55,512 bases of DNA from Streptomyces albospinus (GCF_014648695.1 NZ_BMRP01000045.1:1-55512), one strand, 5' to 3'. Numbered from the stretch's first letter, positions 1 through 9,205 are shown. Notes: a model not told the origin generated them from the sequence alone. Made by a program: numbers and translations.

Positions 1-71
1 TCTTCGGACCCGGACGACTCATACCCAACCAACGACGAATCTCTGACTCAGATCACTAGGGGACGAGCGAT

Positions 72-102
72 CGTCAGCCAGGGAACTTCACCCTGGCTGA
101 CG
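72..102 (-). terminator. Hairpin at the end of the leftmost minus-strand remnant
   Basis: A perfect 12-bp inverted repeat (72-83 and 91-102) with a 7-nt loop. It overlaps the stop codons of the minus-strand frames that end at 74 and 88, so it may act as their transcription terminator. There is no T-tract, which is common in Streptomyces. Confidence 0.55.
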
Positions 103-390
103 GTTGCATATTTGATCGCCGGGATCGCCCGGCGCCCGTGGCCTGCTCTGGAACTTCCGTGAGCTGGTGCTTGACCCGGTCGAGCTGGCGGCGGATTCGA
201 TCCACATGGCGGCCCGGCTTTCGGGGACGGGAATGTGGCGGCGCATGAGCGGGCGAGCGGTTTTCAGGGCGATGCCGGCGTTTCCGAAGGCGACTGCGGC
301 GCGGAGGGCGACGTTGGTGGGGCTGAAGCCGGCCCATGCGGCGGGTCGGTCGAGTCTGAGGTAGCGGGCGACGCTGCCCCACGACATCAC
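74..390 (-). pseudogene. C-terminal remnant of an unrecognised protein
   Basis: Two overlapping minus-strand frames (88-390 and 74-382) read as halves of one protein. The first starts WGSVARYLRLDRPAAWAGF and continues in an Ala-rich helical stretch. The second ends with a basic helical tail containing RRQLDRVKHQLTEV. The likely frame change lies near 200. I cannot assign a family. It lies beside an IS5-type transposase remnant, so a transposon-associated or island protein is possible, but that is inference. Confidence 0.3.
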
Positions 391-735
391 CGTGTGCCTG
401 GATGCCGGCTACGACTCGGGCAGGACCCGCACCACTCTTCCACCACGCGGATTACGAGGCGGATCGGGCACAAAGGCGAGAAGGCCCCTCGCCAGGCCCC
501 CCAGCGCTGGCAGGCGGAGCGCAGCCACGCCTGTCAGAACGCCTTCTACCGGCTCGCACGCTGTTATGAACGCCAGCCCAGCGTCATCAACGCCTGCTTC
601 GACCTCGCGGATGCCGTCCTCACCGTGCGTAGCCTGTTCCGACGCACCTGGACCACCACCGCTGGGACGACCGCCCCACCCGACGACCCTGCCCCCGCAC
701 CTATCCGAGCGAGCTCTTCATCACCTGAGATGTCT
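385..735 (+). mobile_element. IS5-family transposase 3' remnant (left copy)
   Basis: Broken 3' end of an IS5-family transposase. The readable part contains QAERSHACQNAFYRLARCYE followed by a segment ending in VRSLFRRTW, the conserved end of Streptomyces IS5-type transposases (usually WxVERTHAW...NAF...RLxRxxER). An upstream fragment with LDAGYDSG is in another frame, so at least one frameshift is present. The N-terminal half and the catalytic region are missing. A closely similar copy lies inverted at 3298-3590. Confidence 0.75.
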
Positions 736-1507
736 ATCCTGCGGGCCGTGACCCGTGGATGTACTGGTCGGCCCAGGCGCTGATGATGTGGGCGGCTCGC
801 TGCGCTTGTCCTCGTGCGGTCAGGAGATGGTCTGCTCCTTCGAGCGAGACGAAGCTTCGCGGGTGTCGTGCCTCGTTGAAGATCTCCCCGGCGTTGGAGA
901 TGTCGACGGTCTGGTCGGTAGGCGAATGCAGGACGAGAAGCGGCAGGTGCAACTCGCGGATCCGGTCGCGCAGGTGAGCATGGCGGACGTCTTCGACGAA
1001 GGCGCGCTTGAGGACCAGTGTCCTCCCGCCGACGAACCACTCGTGCGACCCTTCACTGAGAACCCGATCCATGACCGCGTCGTACTGTCGCTCGACGTGG
1101 CTGGGCTCGACAGGCGCCCCGATCGTGGCGAGCGCGCGGACGCCCGTTGCCTCGGCCGCTGCGGCGAGGGCGGCGGCGCCTCCCCATGAGTGCCCCACCA
1201 GCAGGTCTGCCGGAGTTCCTCGCTCCGCCATCAGGGCTGCTGCACGGATCGTGTCCTGGACCTTGACGGTGAAGGAACCGTCCCCCCAGTCACCGTCGGA
1301 GTCCCCGATCCCGAGGTTGTCGTAACGCAGCATTCCGATCCCTTCGCGTGCCAGCTGCTTGCTGACGCGCGAGGCGGCCGGCGAGTCCTTGCCGAGTGTG
1401 AATCCGTGCACGAAGATTCCCCAGCCGCGGATCTCGCCGTCTGGCAGGTCGATTACTCCGGCCAGTTCGGGGCCGACGATGCTTGGGAATCTCACTTTTT
1501 CGGTCAT
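734..1507 (-). CDS. Alpha/beta hydrolase (OsmC-associated hydrolase type)
   Basis: Predicted cytoplasmic serine hydrolase of 257 residues. Family-level features are visible: an oxyanion-side HGFTLGKD motif (about residue 34), a strand-turn LRYDNLGIGDS, the nucleophile elbow GHSWGG, a late acid region LHSPTDQTVD and a catalytic-His context GADHLL. The order matches the stand-alone form of the hydrolase domain found fused to OsmC. The ATG at 1507 is chosen because the N-terminal beta strands (KVRFPS, LAGVIDLP) begin there; the longer frame upstream is low-complexity Ser/Pro. The substrate is unknown. It lies 122 bp downstream of the FMN protein on the same strand, and the pair sits between inverted IS5 remnants. 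Confidence 0.8.
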   Translation of the reverse strand: MTEKVRFPSIVGPELAGVIDLPDGEIRGWGIFVHGFTLGKDSPAASRVSKQLAREGIGMLRYDNLGIGDSDGDWGDGSFTVKVQDTIRAAALMAERGTPADLLVGHSWGGAAALAAAAEATGVRALATIGAPVEPSHVERQYDAVMDRVLSEGSHEWFVGGRTLVLKRAFVEDVRHAHLRDRIRELHLPLLVLHSPTDQTVDISNAGEIFNEARHPRSFVSLEGADHLLTARGQAQRAAHIISAWADQYIHGSRPAG

Positions 1508-1628
1508 GTTGTGATCACCTAGGCAGGGACTGTTCGTGGGGCAGGGGGACGAGGGCGACACCGGCGGGTGCCACGCCCATGATCCGAGCAGGAGAGCAGT
1601 GAGCGCGGTGCTTGCCGCTGTCGGCGCG

Positions 1629-3173
1629 TCAGACGATCGGCTTCTGCGCGGAGGCCGGCTTGGTGGTGAGCAGTGCAGTGATCTCATCGGCGAGGTGCGG
1701 GCCGAGTTCGCCCCAGCCGTCCTTGTAGCCGTAGACGCCGGCCAGGGTGCGGGCCTCGTAGTCGCCGTTCATGATCTCGATGTCGGTGGCTGTGATGAGT
1801 GCCGGGTGGGCGACGCCGACGGCCGCCGAGACCTTCATCAGCTCCGTGCGCAGGGTGCGCAGGTAGACCGCGGCCCGGGTGGCCTTCGAGGTCGGGTCGA
1901 GGCCGCGGGCCAGCCGCGGGTTCTGGGTGGCGACGCCGGTGGGGCACTTGTCGGTGTGGCACTTCTGCGACTGGATGCAGCCGATCGACAGCATCGCCTC
2001 ACGAGCCACGTTGATCATGTCGGCACCCAGAGCGAAGGCGACCGCGGCGTTCTCGGGCAGGCCGAGCTTGCCGGAGCCGATGAAGGTCAGGTCGTCGGTC
2101 AGCCCCTGCTCGGCGAAGGTGCCATAGACCCGGGAGAAGCCCATCCGGAAGGGCAGCGACATCGAGTCGCTGAAGATCAGCGGCGCCGCCCCGGTGCCGC
2201 CCTCGCCGCCGTCGATGGTGACGAAGTCGACTCCACGATCACCACGCGCCATCAGCGTGGCCAGCTCGTGCCAGAAATCCATCTCTCCCACCGCGCTCTT
2301 GATCCCGACCGGCAGACCGGTCTCGGTGGCGAGCAGTTCGACGAAGTCGAGCATCGAGTCGACGTCGCTGAACGCGGTGTGCCGCGACGGGGAGGCGCAG
2401 TCCTTGCCGAGCGGGATGCCGCGGATCTCGGCGATTTCGGGGGTCACCTTCGGGCCCGGCAGCATCCCGCCCAGTCCTGGCTTGGCGCCCTGGGAGAGCT
2501 TGATCTCTATCGCCTTGACCGGGGCGCCGGCGACCACATCCTTGAGCTTGTCGATGTTGAAGCTGCCGTCCTCGTTGCGGCAGCCGAAGTACGCCGTACC
2601 GATTTGAAGGACAAGGTCGCCGCCGCTGCGGTGGTACGGCGAGAGACCGCCCTCTCCCGTGTTGTGCATCGTGCCCGCCAGCGCCGCCCCTTTGTTGAGC
2701 GCCGTGATCGCCGCGCCGGAGAGCGATCCGAAGCTCATCGCCGAGATGTTCACCACGCTCGCCGGTCGGAACGCTTTGGCACGCCCGCGCGGCCCGCCCA
2801 GCACCTTGGCCGAGGGCAGTGGGGCCTGCGGGTCGTGCGCGTCGGGCAGCGTGCCGGCGAACGTGCGCTGCTTCAGGTACGCGTGCCCCTGCATGTGCTC
2901 GACGTCGTTGTCGGTTCCGAACCCGAAGTAGTTGTTCTCCCCCTTCGCCGATGCATAGATCCAGCTGCGCTGGTCACGACTGAACGGGCGCTCCTCGTCG
3001 TTGGATGTCACTATGTACTGCCGCAGCTCCGGCCCGATCGTCTCCAACAGGTACCGGGCGTGCCCGATCACCGGGAAGTTGCGGAGCAATGCGTGCTTCT
3101 TCTGGACAAGGTCACGAGCGGCCACCAGTGCCAATGCTGTTGCGGTGGCCGTGGCGATGCTCCGGGCGCGCAT
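1629..3173 (-). CDS. FMN-binding glutamate synthase-like protein
   Basis: A 514-residue protein of the FMN-binding glutamate synthase family (the GltB central/FMN TIM-barrel region without the amidotransferase domain). Evidence: N-terminal hydrophobic Ala-rich segment (residues 1-18), SAMSFGSLSGAA, the phosphate-binding IDGGEGGTGAAP, GSGKLGLPE, and the 3Fe-4S cluster motif CIQSQKCHTDKCPTG. Stand-alone members are presumed to transfer electrons or amino groups, but the reaction is not established. ATG at 3173 is preceded by GAGGAGAGG; the ORF itself continues upstream into the IS5 remnant, which is not coding for this protein. Same strand as the downstream hydrolase. Confidence 0.85.
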   Translation of the reverse strand: MRARSIATATATALALVAARDLVQKKHALLRNFPVIGHARYLLETIGPELRQYIVTSNDEERPFSRDQRSWIYASAKGENNYFGFGTDNDVEHMQGHAYLKQRTFAGTLPDAHDPQAPLPSAKVLGGPRGRAKAFRPASVVNISAMSFGSLSGAAITALNKGAALAGTMHNTGEGGLSPYHRSGGDLVLQIGTAYFGCRNEDGSFNIDKLKDVVAGAPVKAIEIKLSQGAKPGLGGMLPGPKVTPEIAEIRGIPLGKDCASPSRHTAFSDVDSMLDFVELLATETGLPVGIKSAVGEMDFWHELATLMARGDRGVDFVTIDGGEGGTGAAPLIFSDSMSLPFRMGFSRVYGTFAEQGLTDDLTFIGSGKLGLPENAAVAFALGADMINVAREAMLSIGCIQSQKCHTDKCPTGVATQNPRLARGLDPTSKATRAAVYLRTLRTELMKVSAAVGVAHPALITATDIEIMNGDYEARTLAGVYGYKDGWGELGPHLADEITALLTTKPASAQKPIV

Positions 3174-3297
3174 GAACGTTCCTCTCCTCGATGCTCGACT
3201 CCATCGCCAGGCGGTGGACGTCGTCGTGTCGTATCGGGCGTTGGGCGGCGGGCACGACCCAGCGGGGTCGGCGTCCGTCGGAGAACGCGAAATGATA

Positions 3298-3590
3298 TTA
3301 GGGGCTCGCTCGGATGGGTGTGGGGGCAGGGTCGTCGGGTGGGGCGGTCGTCCCAGCGGTGGTGGTCCAGGCACGTCGGAACAGGCTCCGGACGGTGATG
3401 ACGGGATCCGTGAGGTCGAAGAAGGCGTTGATGACGCTGGGGCGGCGTTCGCAGCAGCGTGCGAGCCGGTGGAAGGCGTTCTGACGGGCGTGGGTGCGCT
3501 CTACGCGCCAGCGTTGATGGTCTGGCGAGAGGCCTTCTCGCCTTGGTGTGCGATCCGGCCTCCGGGTGGGCCTCACGCCCATTACTCAGT
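3298..3590 (-). mobile_element. IS5-family transposase 3' remnant (right copy, inverted)
   Basis: The minus strand encodes RWRVERTHARQNAFHRLARC followed by a segment ending VRSLFRRAW, then a short Pro-rich run shared with the left copy. Only the C-terminal third remains, and the frame breaks before residue QRW. Its 3' end faces the 3' end of the copy at 385-735, so the two form an inverted pair flanking 2.6 kb. Confidence 0.75.
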
Positions 3591-3675
3591 CAGGACTTCG
3601 TATGGGGCGGGTCGGTGACAGCCGACACCGGACAGTCTTGCCGTTCACCGGACCATCGTGGTCGAGTCCGGTTAT

Positions 3676-4275
3676 CGGTACCACGCTGATCATCGGCACC
3701 ACAGGCAGCCGCGTCACCCCGCAACTGACAGCCGCCGGTCGCGCGGTCGAGGAGGCCAGTCGCAAGGCCACACCGGTGGCCGGAGCGGAGCCGGGTCGCC
3801 TTCGACGGGAACGACCCCGACAGCCATGGCGCCGCCCTCGACGGCGTCGATCGCCTCTACCCGATCTCGCCCGTGGGGGATCCCGGCCTCACAGCCGTCG
3901 TCCTGGCCTTCCTACGCCGGGCCCGCGCCGCCGGAGTGCGGCGCGCGGTTCCCCTGAGAGCCTCCTCCCTCCCGGAAGGCGGGTCGGCCGTGGGCCTGGT
4001 GCACCAGGCGCTGCCGGGCATCTTCGACGAGTTGGCGGTGCTGCGACCGTCCTGGTTCATGCAGAACTTCACCGGCACCCATCTGCACGCGCTCAGCATC
4101 CGTACGGACGGCGACCCTCCTGACCGCCACCGGGACGGGCCGGGCCGGATTCGTCGACGTCGTGGACATCGCAGCCGTGGCCGTCCACGCCCTCACCGAC
4201 GTACCCGCCCCCAACGCCGATCTCGTTCTCACCGGACCCGAGGTCCTCAGCTATGACGACTTCGCCGCGGGCATG
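3676..4275 (+). pseudogene. NAD(P)-binding NmrA-like reductase, frameshifted and truncated
   Basis: Three frames together read as an NmrA-type atypical SDR. The Rossmann start is LIIGTTGSRVTPQLTAAGR, then VAFDGNDPDSHGAALDGVDR and a segment ending LRPSWFMQNFTG, then GFVDVVDIAAVAVHALTD and GPEVLSYDDFAAG. Frame changes lie near 3790 and 4110. The reading stops at about 4270, where sequence matching an IS630 transposase start begins on the other strand. Intact relatives occur at 19426-20340 and 51588-52517. It cannot make a functional enzyme as it stands. Confidence 0.7.
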
Positions 4276-4394
4276 CCTTGCGCGGATAACTGCACCATCC
4301 GGGCTCGCCGCCAAGTCACCACCGAACCGGTGCCTCTGCGGATGATCCGTAGCAACCGCCTGCCCTCGTCATCCTCAATCTCCCGGAGCCGCAC
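4251..4394 (-). mobile_element. IS630-family transposase 5' fragment
   Basis: The minus strand reads RLREIEDDEGRRLLRIIRR, then GTGSVVTWRRARMVQLSAQG, the conserved start of actinobacterial IS630-type transposases (helix-turn-helix region). It ends abruptly at the junction with the NmrA remnant. The frame stays open upstream to 4667 through an unrelated segment with one hydrophobic stretch (LPLTIPGVLLATALYM), so the fragment is fused to foreign sequence. No catalytic DDE domain is left. Confidence 0.7.
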
Positions 4395-4846
4395 ACGCTC
4401 AGCCACGTGATCGTTCTGGCCTCCCCGTGCCACCCCGGCGCACCAACGACAGGGCGAACGTTGCTTGATACGGCACAAGTGGCTGTACTGCGCCTGTTCG
4501 CACCGGGTCCACGTTGCTGCCCGTCGCCGCATATACAGGGCGGTTGCGAGCAGTACTCCCGGGATTGTCAAGGGCAGTGAGTGCATGACGTCCCAGCAGA
4601 TCCATTCCGCGCCGACCCCGGCTATGAGGCCTCTGCCGATGGTGTCCGCCCACGCTCGTCCAGACATCGCCGCACCCTAGAAAATCGTTTGACCTGCACC
4701 AATGCCCCCGTGATGACAGTAACTTGACCCCCGTTCAGCCCAGCTCGCAGTAGCTGTCCGATCTGGCTTGAGGTTGCAGTGCTTGGTGGAGGTGCCCAGC
4801 GAGGTGAGGGTTTTCTCTGCGCAAACGGTGCCGCAGGAATGGAAAT

Positions 4847-5254
4847 CTACCTCTCAGTCACGAGGAGGTCATCGAAGTTGAAGGTGTCTTGCTCGAAAAG
4901 CTCGACGACGTCGCGCGCGCGGTCACCCTTCTGGTAAGGCACGGCGGGATTGCTGTCGGGAACGATGACGCTCCAGGTGTGGACGATGCCGTCGCAAGTG
5001 ACGCTGGTGGACGCCTCACCCGCGGCCCCGAGGTTGGTCTCGTCCGCCAGCTCGTTGATGAGGTTGCCTGAGCCACCGCCGTCGCACGAATAGGTACCCG
5101 TTGCAGTGACCGTGCCATCCGGGTTGAGTGTGGCGTTCTGGTTGATGGTGAGGCTGGAAGCGGCGTGGGCCGGAGCGGCCAGCGCCATTGTGCTGGCGAT
5201 GACCGACACGACTACGGCAGCCAGACTGGTGAGGCGACGTCGTATTCTGCGCAT
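4847..5254 (-). CDS. Secreted DUF6299-like protein
   Basis: A 135-residue exported protein. Signal peptide: basic start MRRIRRR, hydrophobic core to about residue 28, cleavage likely after APAHA. The mature part begins SSLTINQNATLNPDGTVTAT, then GTYSC; with a second Cys in TSVTCDG a disulphide is likely. This arrangement resembles the DUF6299 family of small Streptomyces secreted proteins, of unknown function. The ATG at 5254 is preceded by GGAGG at a suitable distance. The longer frame upstream is not supported by composition. No partner gene is visible. Confidence 0.7.
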   Translation of the reverse strand: MRRIRRRLTSLAAVVVSVIASTMALAAPAHAASSLTINQNATLNPDGTVTATGTYSCDGGGSGNLINELADETNLGAAGEASTSVTCDGIVHTWSVIVPDSNPAVPYQKGDRARDVVELFEQDTFNFDDLLVTER

Positions 5255-5502
5255 TTCCTGCCTCCGTCGGGATGGCGGTGCCCAGAGCGCACAGTCTTCC
5301 TGATGGACACCATGTGCCCCGAGTGTCCTGGCGACAATGGAATCCAGCCACACCCTCGGCTCGGCGCACTGGGGCATACCAGGGAGCGCACACTCCGCTA
5401 AGACACCTTGCACCGCGACGCGCAACCCGGGTTGCATGAGCAAGCCTTGACACTGCTGATCCCACAGGCCCCGCTGCCGGTGAGGGGCGTTCCGGGCGCA
5501 AG

Positions 5503-5850
5503 TCATGCCGCGCGACCGCTGACGAAGAACGGCGGGCAGGAGTCGAGCGGGGGCGGCAGGCATGGTGGGGGTGGGCGAACCGACCCGTCCTTGGGCTCGT
5601 CGGTGCGGACCGGGCCGCCCGTGGTGACGGACTGGATGGCGGCGCGGGCGATGGTCAGGGCGGCGCGGGAGCCTTCGCCGGTGATGGCGGGGGAGCGGTC
5701 GGTGCGGAGGCGGTGAATGAAGTCGGTCAGTTCGGCGATGTAGGCGTCGTGGAAGAGGTCTTGGTCGTATGTGACGCACTCGGCCGTGGTGCCTTGGGCG
5801 CCGTAGGCAGTGAGGTGGTTGCGGCCGGGGCCGGGCGGTGCGGATCGGCG
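5503..5850 (-). pseudogene. Gfo/Idh/MocA oxidoreductase C-terminal remnant
   Basis: The minus strand encodes a C-terminal segment with HLTAYGAQGTTAECVTYDQD, then FHDAYIAELTDFIHRLRTDR and a final helix GSRAALTIARAAIQS, which matches the end of Gfo/Idh/MocA sugar or inositol dehydrogenases. The NAD-binding N-terminal half is absent. The tail after GGPV is Pro-rich and ends at TGA 5503. It lies 11 bp after the sugar isomerase remnant, an order usual in sugar or inositol catabolic operons. Confidence 0.6.
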
Positions 5851-5861
5851 TCGACGGCCGG

Positions 5862-6015
5862 TCAGAGAGTGAAGGCGGCGTGGAAGCGCTCCAGGGCGAG
5901 GACGTCGTCACCGGAAGCCCATGTCTCCATCGCGACCGTTCCGCGGTGGCTGCGGTCACCCAATTGCCGTGCGATGGCTTGGTAGTTGGCCTCTCCGGCG
6001 CAGGGGCCGCTGTTG
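5862..6015 (-). pseudogene. Sugar-phosphate isomerase/epimerase C-terminal remnant
   Basis: About 48 residues of the end of a xylose-isomerase-like TIM barrel protein: GPCAGEANYQAIARQLGD, then GTVAMETWASGDD and ALERFHAAFTL with its stop at 5862. Family members usually have 270-300 residues, so five-sixths of the gene is missing. Together with the next remnant it marks a deleted sugar-utilisation operon. Confidence 0.6.
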
Positions 6016-6301
6016 GCCAGTAGGTTCACTTTTTGAAGTGATGTCAACGGTCTTGACGCCCATCCTTACGCCCAGTTAACTCAAGCAGTGCATCAGGTCT
6101 GGACCAGCCTGAAGCTCTGGTCCCGACGTCGTTCCCGGTCGGCCGATCCGACGTGCACCGCTTCTCGGAGGGCAGCCAGCCATGCCTTGAGCGTCCAGGT
6201 ATTCAACGCCCCTTCACCGCTCCGGTGTACACGCACTTCTGACGGCGGTGCGGCCGTCCCCGGGCCAACGCCTGCTCCCCCCACGGCACACAGGAGCCCT
6301 T

Positions 6302-7336
6302 ATGAGTTCACCAGCACGGCACAGAAGAAGTTCGCGGTCACTGCACATACGCGGCGCCCACCGGAGCACGATCGGCGTGGTCGCCACTGTGCTCATCGGC
6401 GGTACCACGACCGCGGCGTCCGGCGCCGCGCCGTCCGACGGGCCCAAGGCGGCCGACGTGCCGCAGGCCGTGGCCCCTTACCTGTACAACGGGTGGGGCA
6501 ACCCGCCGGATCCCGCCATGGTGATGGACGCCACCGGCGTCAAGTGGTTCACCCTGGCCTTCGTCCTCAGCGGCGGTACGTGCGATCCGAAGTGGGACGG
6601 CAGCCGTCCCCTCGTCGGCGGCGTCGATGCGCGGACCGTGGACGTGATCCGCGCCAAGGGAGGCGACGTCGTCCCCTCCTTCGGCGGGGCCGGTGGCAGC
6701 AAGCTGGAACAGACCTGCCCGGACGCCTCGGCTCTGGCCGGCGCGTACCAGAAGGTGATCGACGCCTACGGCCTGAAGGCGATCGACATCGATATCGAGG
6801 GCGATGCCTACGGCGACCCCCAGGTGCAGCAGAAGACGATCAACGCGCTGAAGCAGGTGAAGGCCCACAACTCCGGCCTGACCACGTACGTCACGTTCCC
6901 CAGCGCCAAAAACGGCCCGGACGCCAGCATGATCAAGCGGGCCGCGGGCTCCGGTCTGGAGGTGGATGGCTGGACGATCATGCCGTTCGACTTCGGCGAC
7001 GCGGGCGGTCAGGACATGGGCGAGTTGACGAAGAAGGCCGCCGAGGGACTGAAGAACACGGTCAAGGACGCATACGGCTACAGCGACGACGCGGCCTACC
7101 GGCACACCGGCATCTCGTCGATGAACGGCATCACCGACGCCAACGAGCAGGTCACACCGCAGAACTTCGAGGCCATCCGCACCTACGCCCAGGAACACCA
7201 CCTCGCCCGCCTCACCTACTGGTCGGCCAACCGCGATCGCCCGTGCCCCGGCGCCTATCCCAACGACGACACCTGCTCGGGCGTGGACCAGGAACCCTGG
7301 CAGTTCACCAAGATCTTCGCCGGATACACGGGTTGA
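6302..7336 (+). CDS. Secreted GH18-family chitinase-like glycosidase
   Basis: A 344-residue exported protein. The start at 6302 follows AGGAG; the N-terminus is basic (HRRSSRS) with a hydrophobic segment TIGVVATVLIGG and probable cleavage near SGAAPS. The body is a GH18 TIM barrel: VVPSFGGAGG (strand 3), the catalytic strand KAIDIDIEG in which Glu is the proton donor (DxDxE kept), and a later barrel strand WTIMPFDFG. Cys residues near the end (RPCPG, DDTCSG) may form a disulphide. Likely cleaves chitin or a related N-acetylglucosamine polymer outside the cell. The next gene starts 11 bp after the stop, so both probably share a transcript. Confidence 0.85.
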   Translation: MSSPARHRRSSRSLHIRGAHRSTIGVVATVLIGGTTTAASGAAPSDGPKAADVPQAVAPYLYNGWGNPPDPAMVMDATGVKWFTLAFVLSGGTCDPKWDGSRPLVGGVDARTVDVIRAKGGDVVPSFGGAGGSKLEQTCPDASALAGAYQKVIDAYGLKAIDIDIEGDAYGDPQVQQKTINALKQVKAHNSGLTTYVTFPSAKNGPDASMIKRAAGSGLEVDGWTIMPFDFGDAGGQDMGELTKKAAEGLKNTVKDAYGYSDDAAYRHTGISSMNGITDANEQVTPQNFEAIRTYAQEHHLARLTYWSANRDRPCPGAYPNDDTCSGVDQEPWQFTKIFAGYTG

Positions 7337-7347
7337 GCGGGGGCATC

Positions 7348-9168
7348 GTGAAGCTGAACATGACCCGCGACGAGTCGGGCCTGCCGCGCCACCGCAGGCG
7401 CCGCGCCCTGCCGGCCGCTGCTGCCGCCCTCGTCCTCGCGGCCGGCACCGTGGCCCTCCTTTCCCCGCAAAGCGCGAGCGCAGGACCCGAACACATCACA
7501 CCGCAGAAGCACATCACCGCAGCGGACGCCCCGGACCTCGGCCCCAACGTCGACATCTTCGACCCGTCGATGCCCAAGGACCAGATCCAGTCCCGGCTCG
7601 ACACCATCTTCAAGGAGCAGGAGAAGAACCAGTTCGGCGAGGAACGACACGCGCTGCTGTTCAGGCCGGGCAAGTACGATGTGGACGCCAACATCGGCTT
7701 CTACACACAAATCGCCGGGCTCGGCCTGTCGCCCGACGACACCGACATCAACGGCGATGTGCACGCCGAGGCCGACTGGTTCGGCGACAACGCGACGCAG
7801 AACTTCTGGCGCGGCGCCGAGAACATGGCCGTGACCCCGGCGAACGGCACCAACCGGTGGGCCGTCTCGCAGGCCGCGCCGTTCCGCCGGATGCATGTGA
7901 AGGGCGATCTACAGCTGGATCCGCGGAACCACGGCTGGTCCAGCGGCGGCCTGCTCGCCGACACCAAGGTGGACGGTTCGGTCTCCTCCGGGTCGCAGCA
8001 GCAGTACCTCTCCCGCAACACCGAGTGGAGCAGCTGGAACGGCTCCAACTGGAACATGGTGTTCGTCGGAGCGACCCACCCGCCGGCCGGCAACTTCCCC
8101 CAGCCGCCGTACACCACGGTGGACAAGACCCCCAAGTCCCGGGAGAAGCCGTTCCTCTACGTCGACGACACGGACGCGTACAAGGTCTTCGTCCCCGACG
8201 TCGCCGCAGACACCCAGGGCACCACATGGTCCGGCCGTGCCCCGAAAGGCACATCCCTGCCGCTGAGTGACTTCTTCGTCGCCAAGCCCGGCATGACGGC
8301 GTCCCAGATCAACGGCGCGCTCAACCAGGGCAGGCACCTGCTGTTCACGCCCGGTGTCTACCACCTGGACGACACGATCAAGGTGACGAAGCCGGATACC
8401 GTGGTGCTCGGCCTCGGCCTGGCCACCCTCGTCCCCGACGGCGGGGTCACCGCCCTCTCGGTGGCCGATGTCGGCGGAGCGAACATCGCGGGGCTGCTGA
8501 TCGACGCCGGCCGGGAGACCTCGGACACGCTGATGGAGATGGGTCCGAAGGGCGCTTCGGCGGACCACTCCGGCAATCCGTCCTCGCTGCACGACGTCTA
8601 CTTCCGGGTCGGCGGCGCGGGCGTCGGCAAGGCGACCAAGAGCCTCGTCGTCAACAGCTCGGACGTCATCGGCGACCACACCTGGATCTGGCGGGCCGAC
8701 CACGGCGACGGGGTCGGTTGGACGCAGAACACCGCGGACAACGGACTGACCGTCAACGGCGACGGCGTCACGATGTATGGCCTGTTCGTCGAGCACTACC
8801 AGAAGAACCAGGTGGTCTGGAACGGCAACCACGGCCGGACGTACTTCTTCCAGAACGAGATGCCCTACGACCCGCCGGACCAGTCGGCCTGGATGGACGG
8901 CGACACCAAGGGCTACGCCGCGTACAAGGTGGCCGACACTGTCACCGACCACCAGGCGTACGGGCTGGGCAGCTACTGCTACTTCGACGTCGACAAGTCC
9001 GTCGCCGCCGACCGCGCCTTCCAGGTACCCCGTGCGAACGGGGTGAAGTTCCACCACATGGTGACGGTCTCGCTCGGCGGTACGGGCACGATCAACCATG
9101 TCATCAACGACCAGGGCGGTCCGGCGAACACGGACCACCAGCAGGCCTACGTGGTGGACTACCCGTAG
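7348..9168 (+). CDS. Secreted right-handed beta-helix protein (pectate-lyase fold, GH55-like)
   Basis: A 606-residue exported protein. Signal peptide: RRRRALPAAAAALVLAAG to SASA near residue 43. Family signs: VDIFDPSMP, LLFRPGKYDVDANIGFYTQ, AGLGLSPDDTDINGD, and a second similar repeat LLFTPGVYHLDDTIKV, then stacked short strands (DTVVLGLGLATLVPDGG, ANIAGLLIDAG). Relatives are often annotated as coagulation factor 5/8 type or adenylyl cyclase; the two-part helix suggests a GH55-like glycan enzyme, but activity is inference. The GTG at 7348 lies 6 bp after GCGGGGG; an ATG at 7360 is the alternative. It follows the GH18 gene directly, suggesting joint polysaccharide breakdown. Confidence 0.75.
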   Translation: MKLNMTRDESGLPRHRRRRALPAAAAALVLAAGTVALLSPQSASAGPEHITPQKHITAADAPDLGPNVDIFDPSMPKDQIQSRLDTIFKEQEKNQFGEERHALLFRPGKYDVDANIGFYTQIAGLGLSPDDTDINGDVHAEADWFGDNATQNFWRGAENMAVTPANGTNRWAVSQAAPFRRMHVKGDLQLDPRNHGWSSGGLLADTKVDGSVSSGSQQQYLSRNTEWSSWNGSNWNMVFVGATHPPAGNFPQPPYTTVDKTPKSREKPFLYVDDTDAYKVFVPDVAADTQGTTWSGRAPKGTSLPLSDFFVAKPGMTASQINGALNQGRHLLFTPGVYHLDDTIKVTKPDTVVLGLGLATLVPDGGVTALSVADVGGANIAGLLIDAGRETSDTLMEMGPKGASADHSGNPSSLHDVYFRVGGAGVGKATKSLVVNSSDVIGDHTWIWRADHGDGVGWTQNTADNGLTVNGDGVTMYGLFVEHYQKNQVVWNGNHGRTYFFQNEMPYDPPDQSAWMDGDTKGYAAYKVADTVTDHQAYGLGSYCYFDVDKSVAADRAFQVPRANGVKFHHMVTVSLGGTGTINHVINDQGGPANTDHQQAYVVDYP

Positions 9169-9205
9169 CCCGCACGCCCGCCCACTCCTTCCTCCCCTCC
9201 CCACA

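Noticed and set aside
1536..3398. A 620-codon plus-strand ORF
   Set aside because: It is the antisense shadow of the FMN glutamate-synthase-like gene, whose motifs (including the cluster motif CIQSQKCHTDKCP) are clear on the minus strand.
6088..9168. A 1026-codon ORF as one giant secreted protein
   Set aside because: Its first 420 codons run through the GH18 gene in a wrong frame and are Arg-rich; the beta-helix protein starts at 7348 with its own signal peptide.
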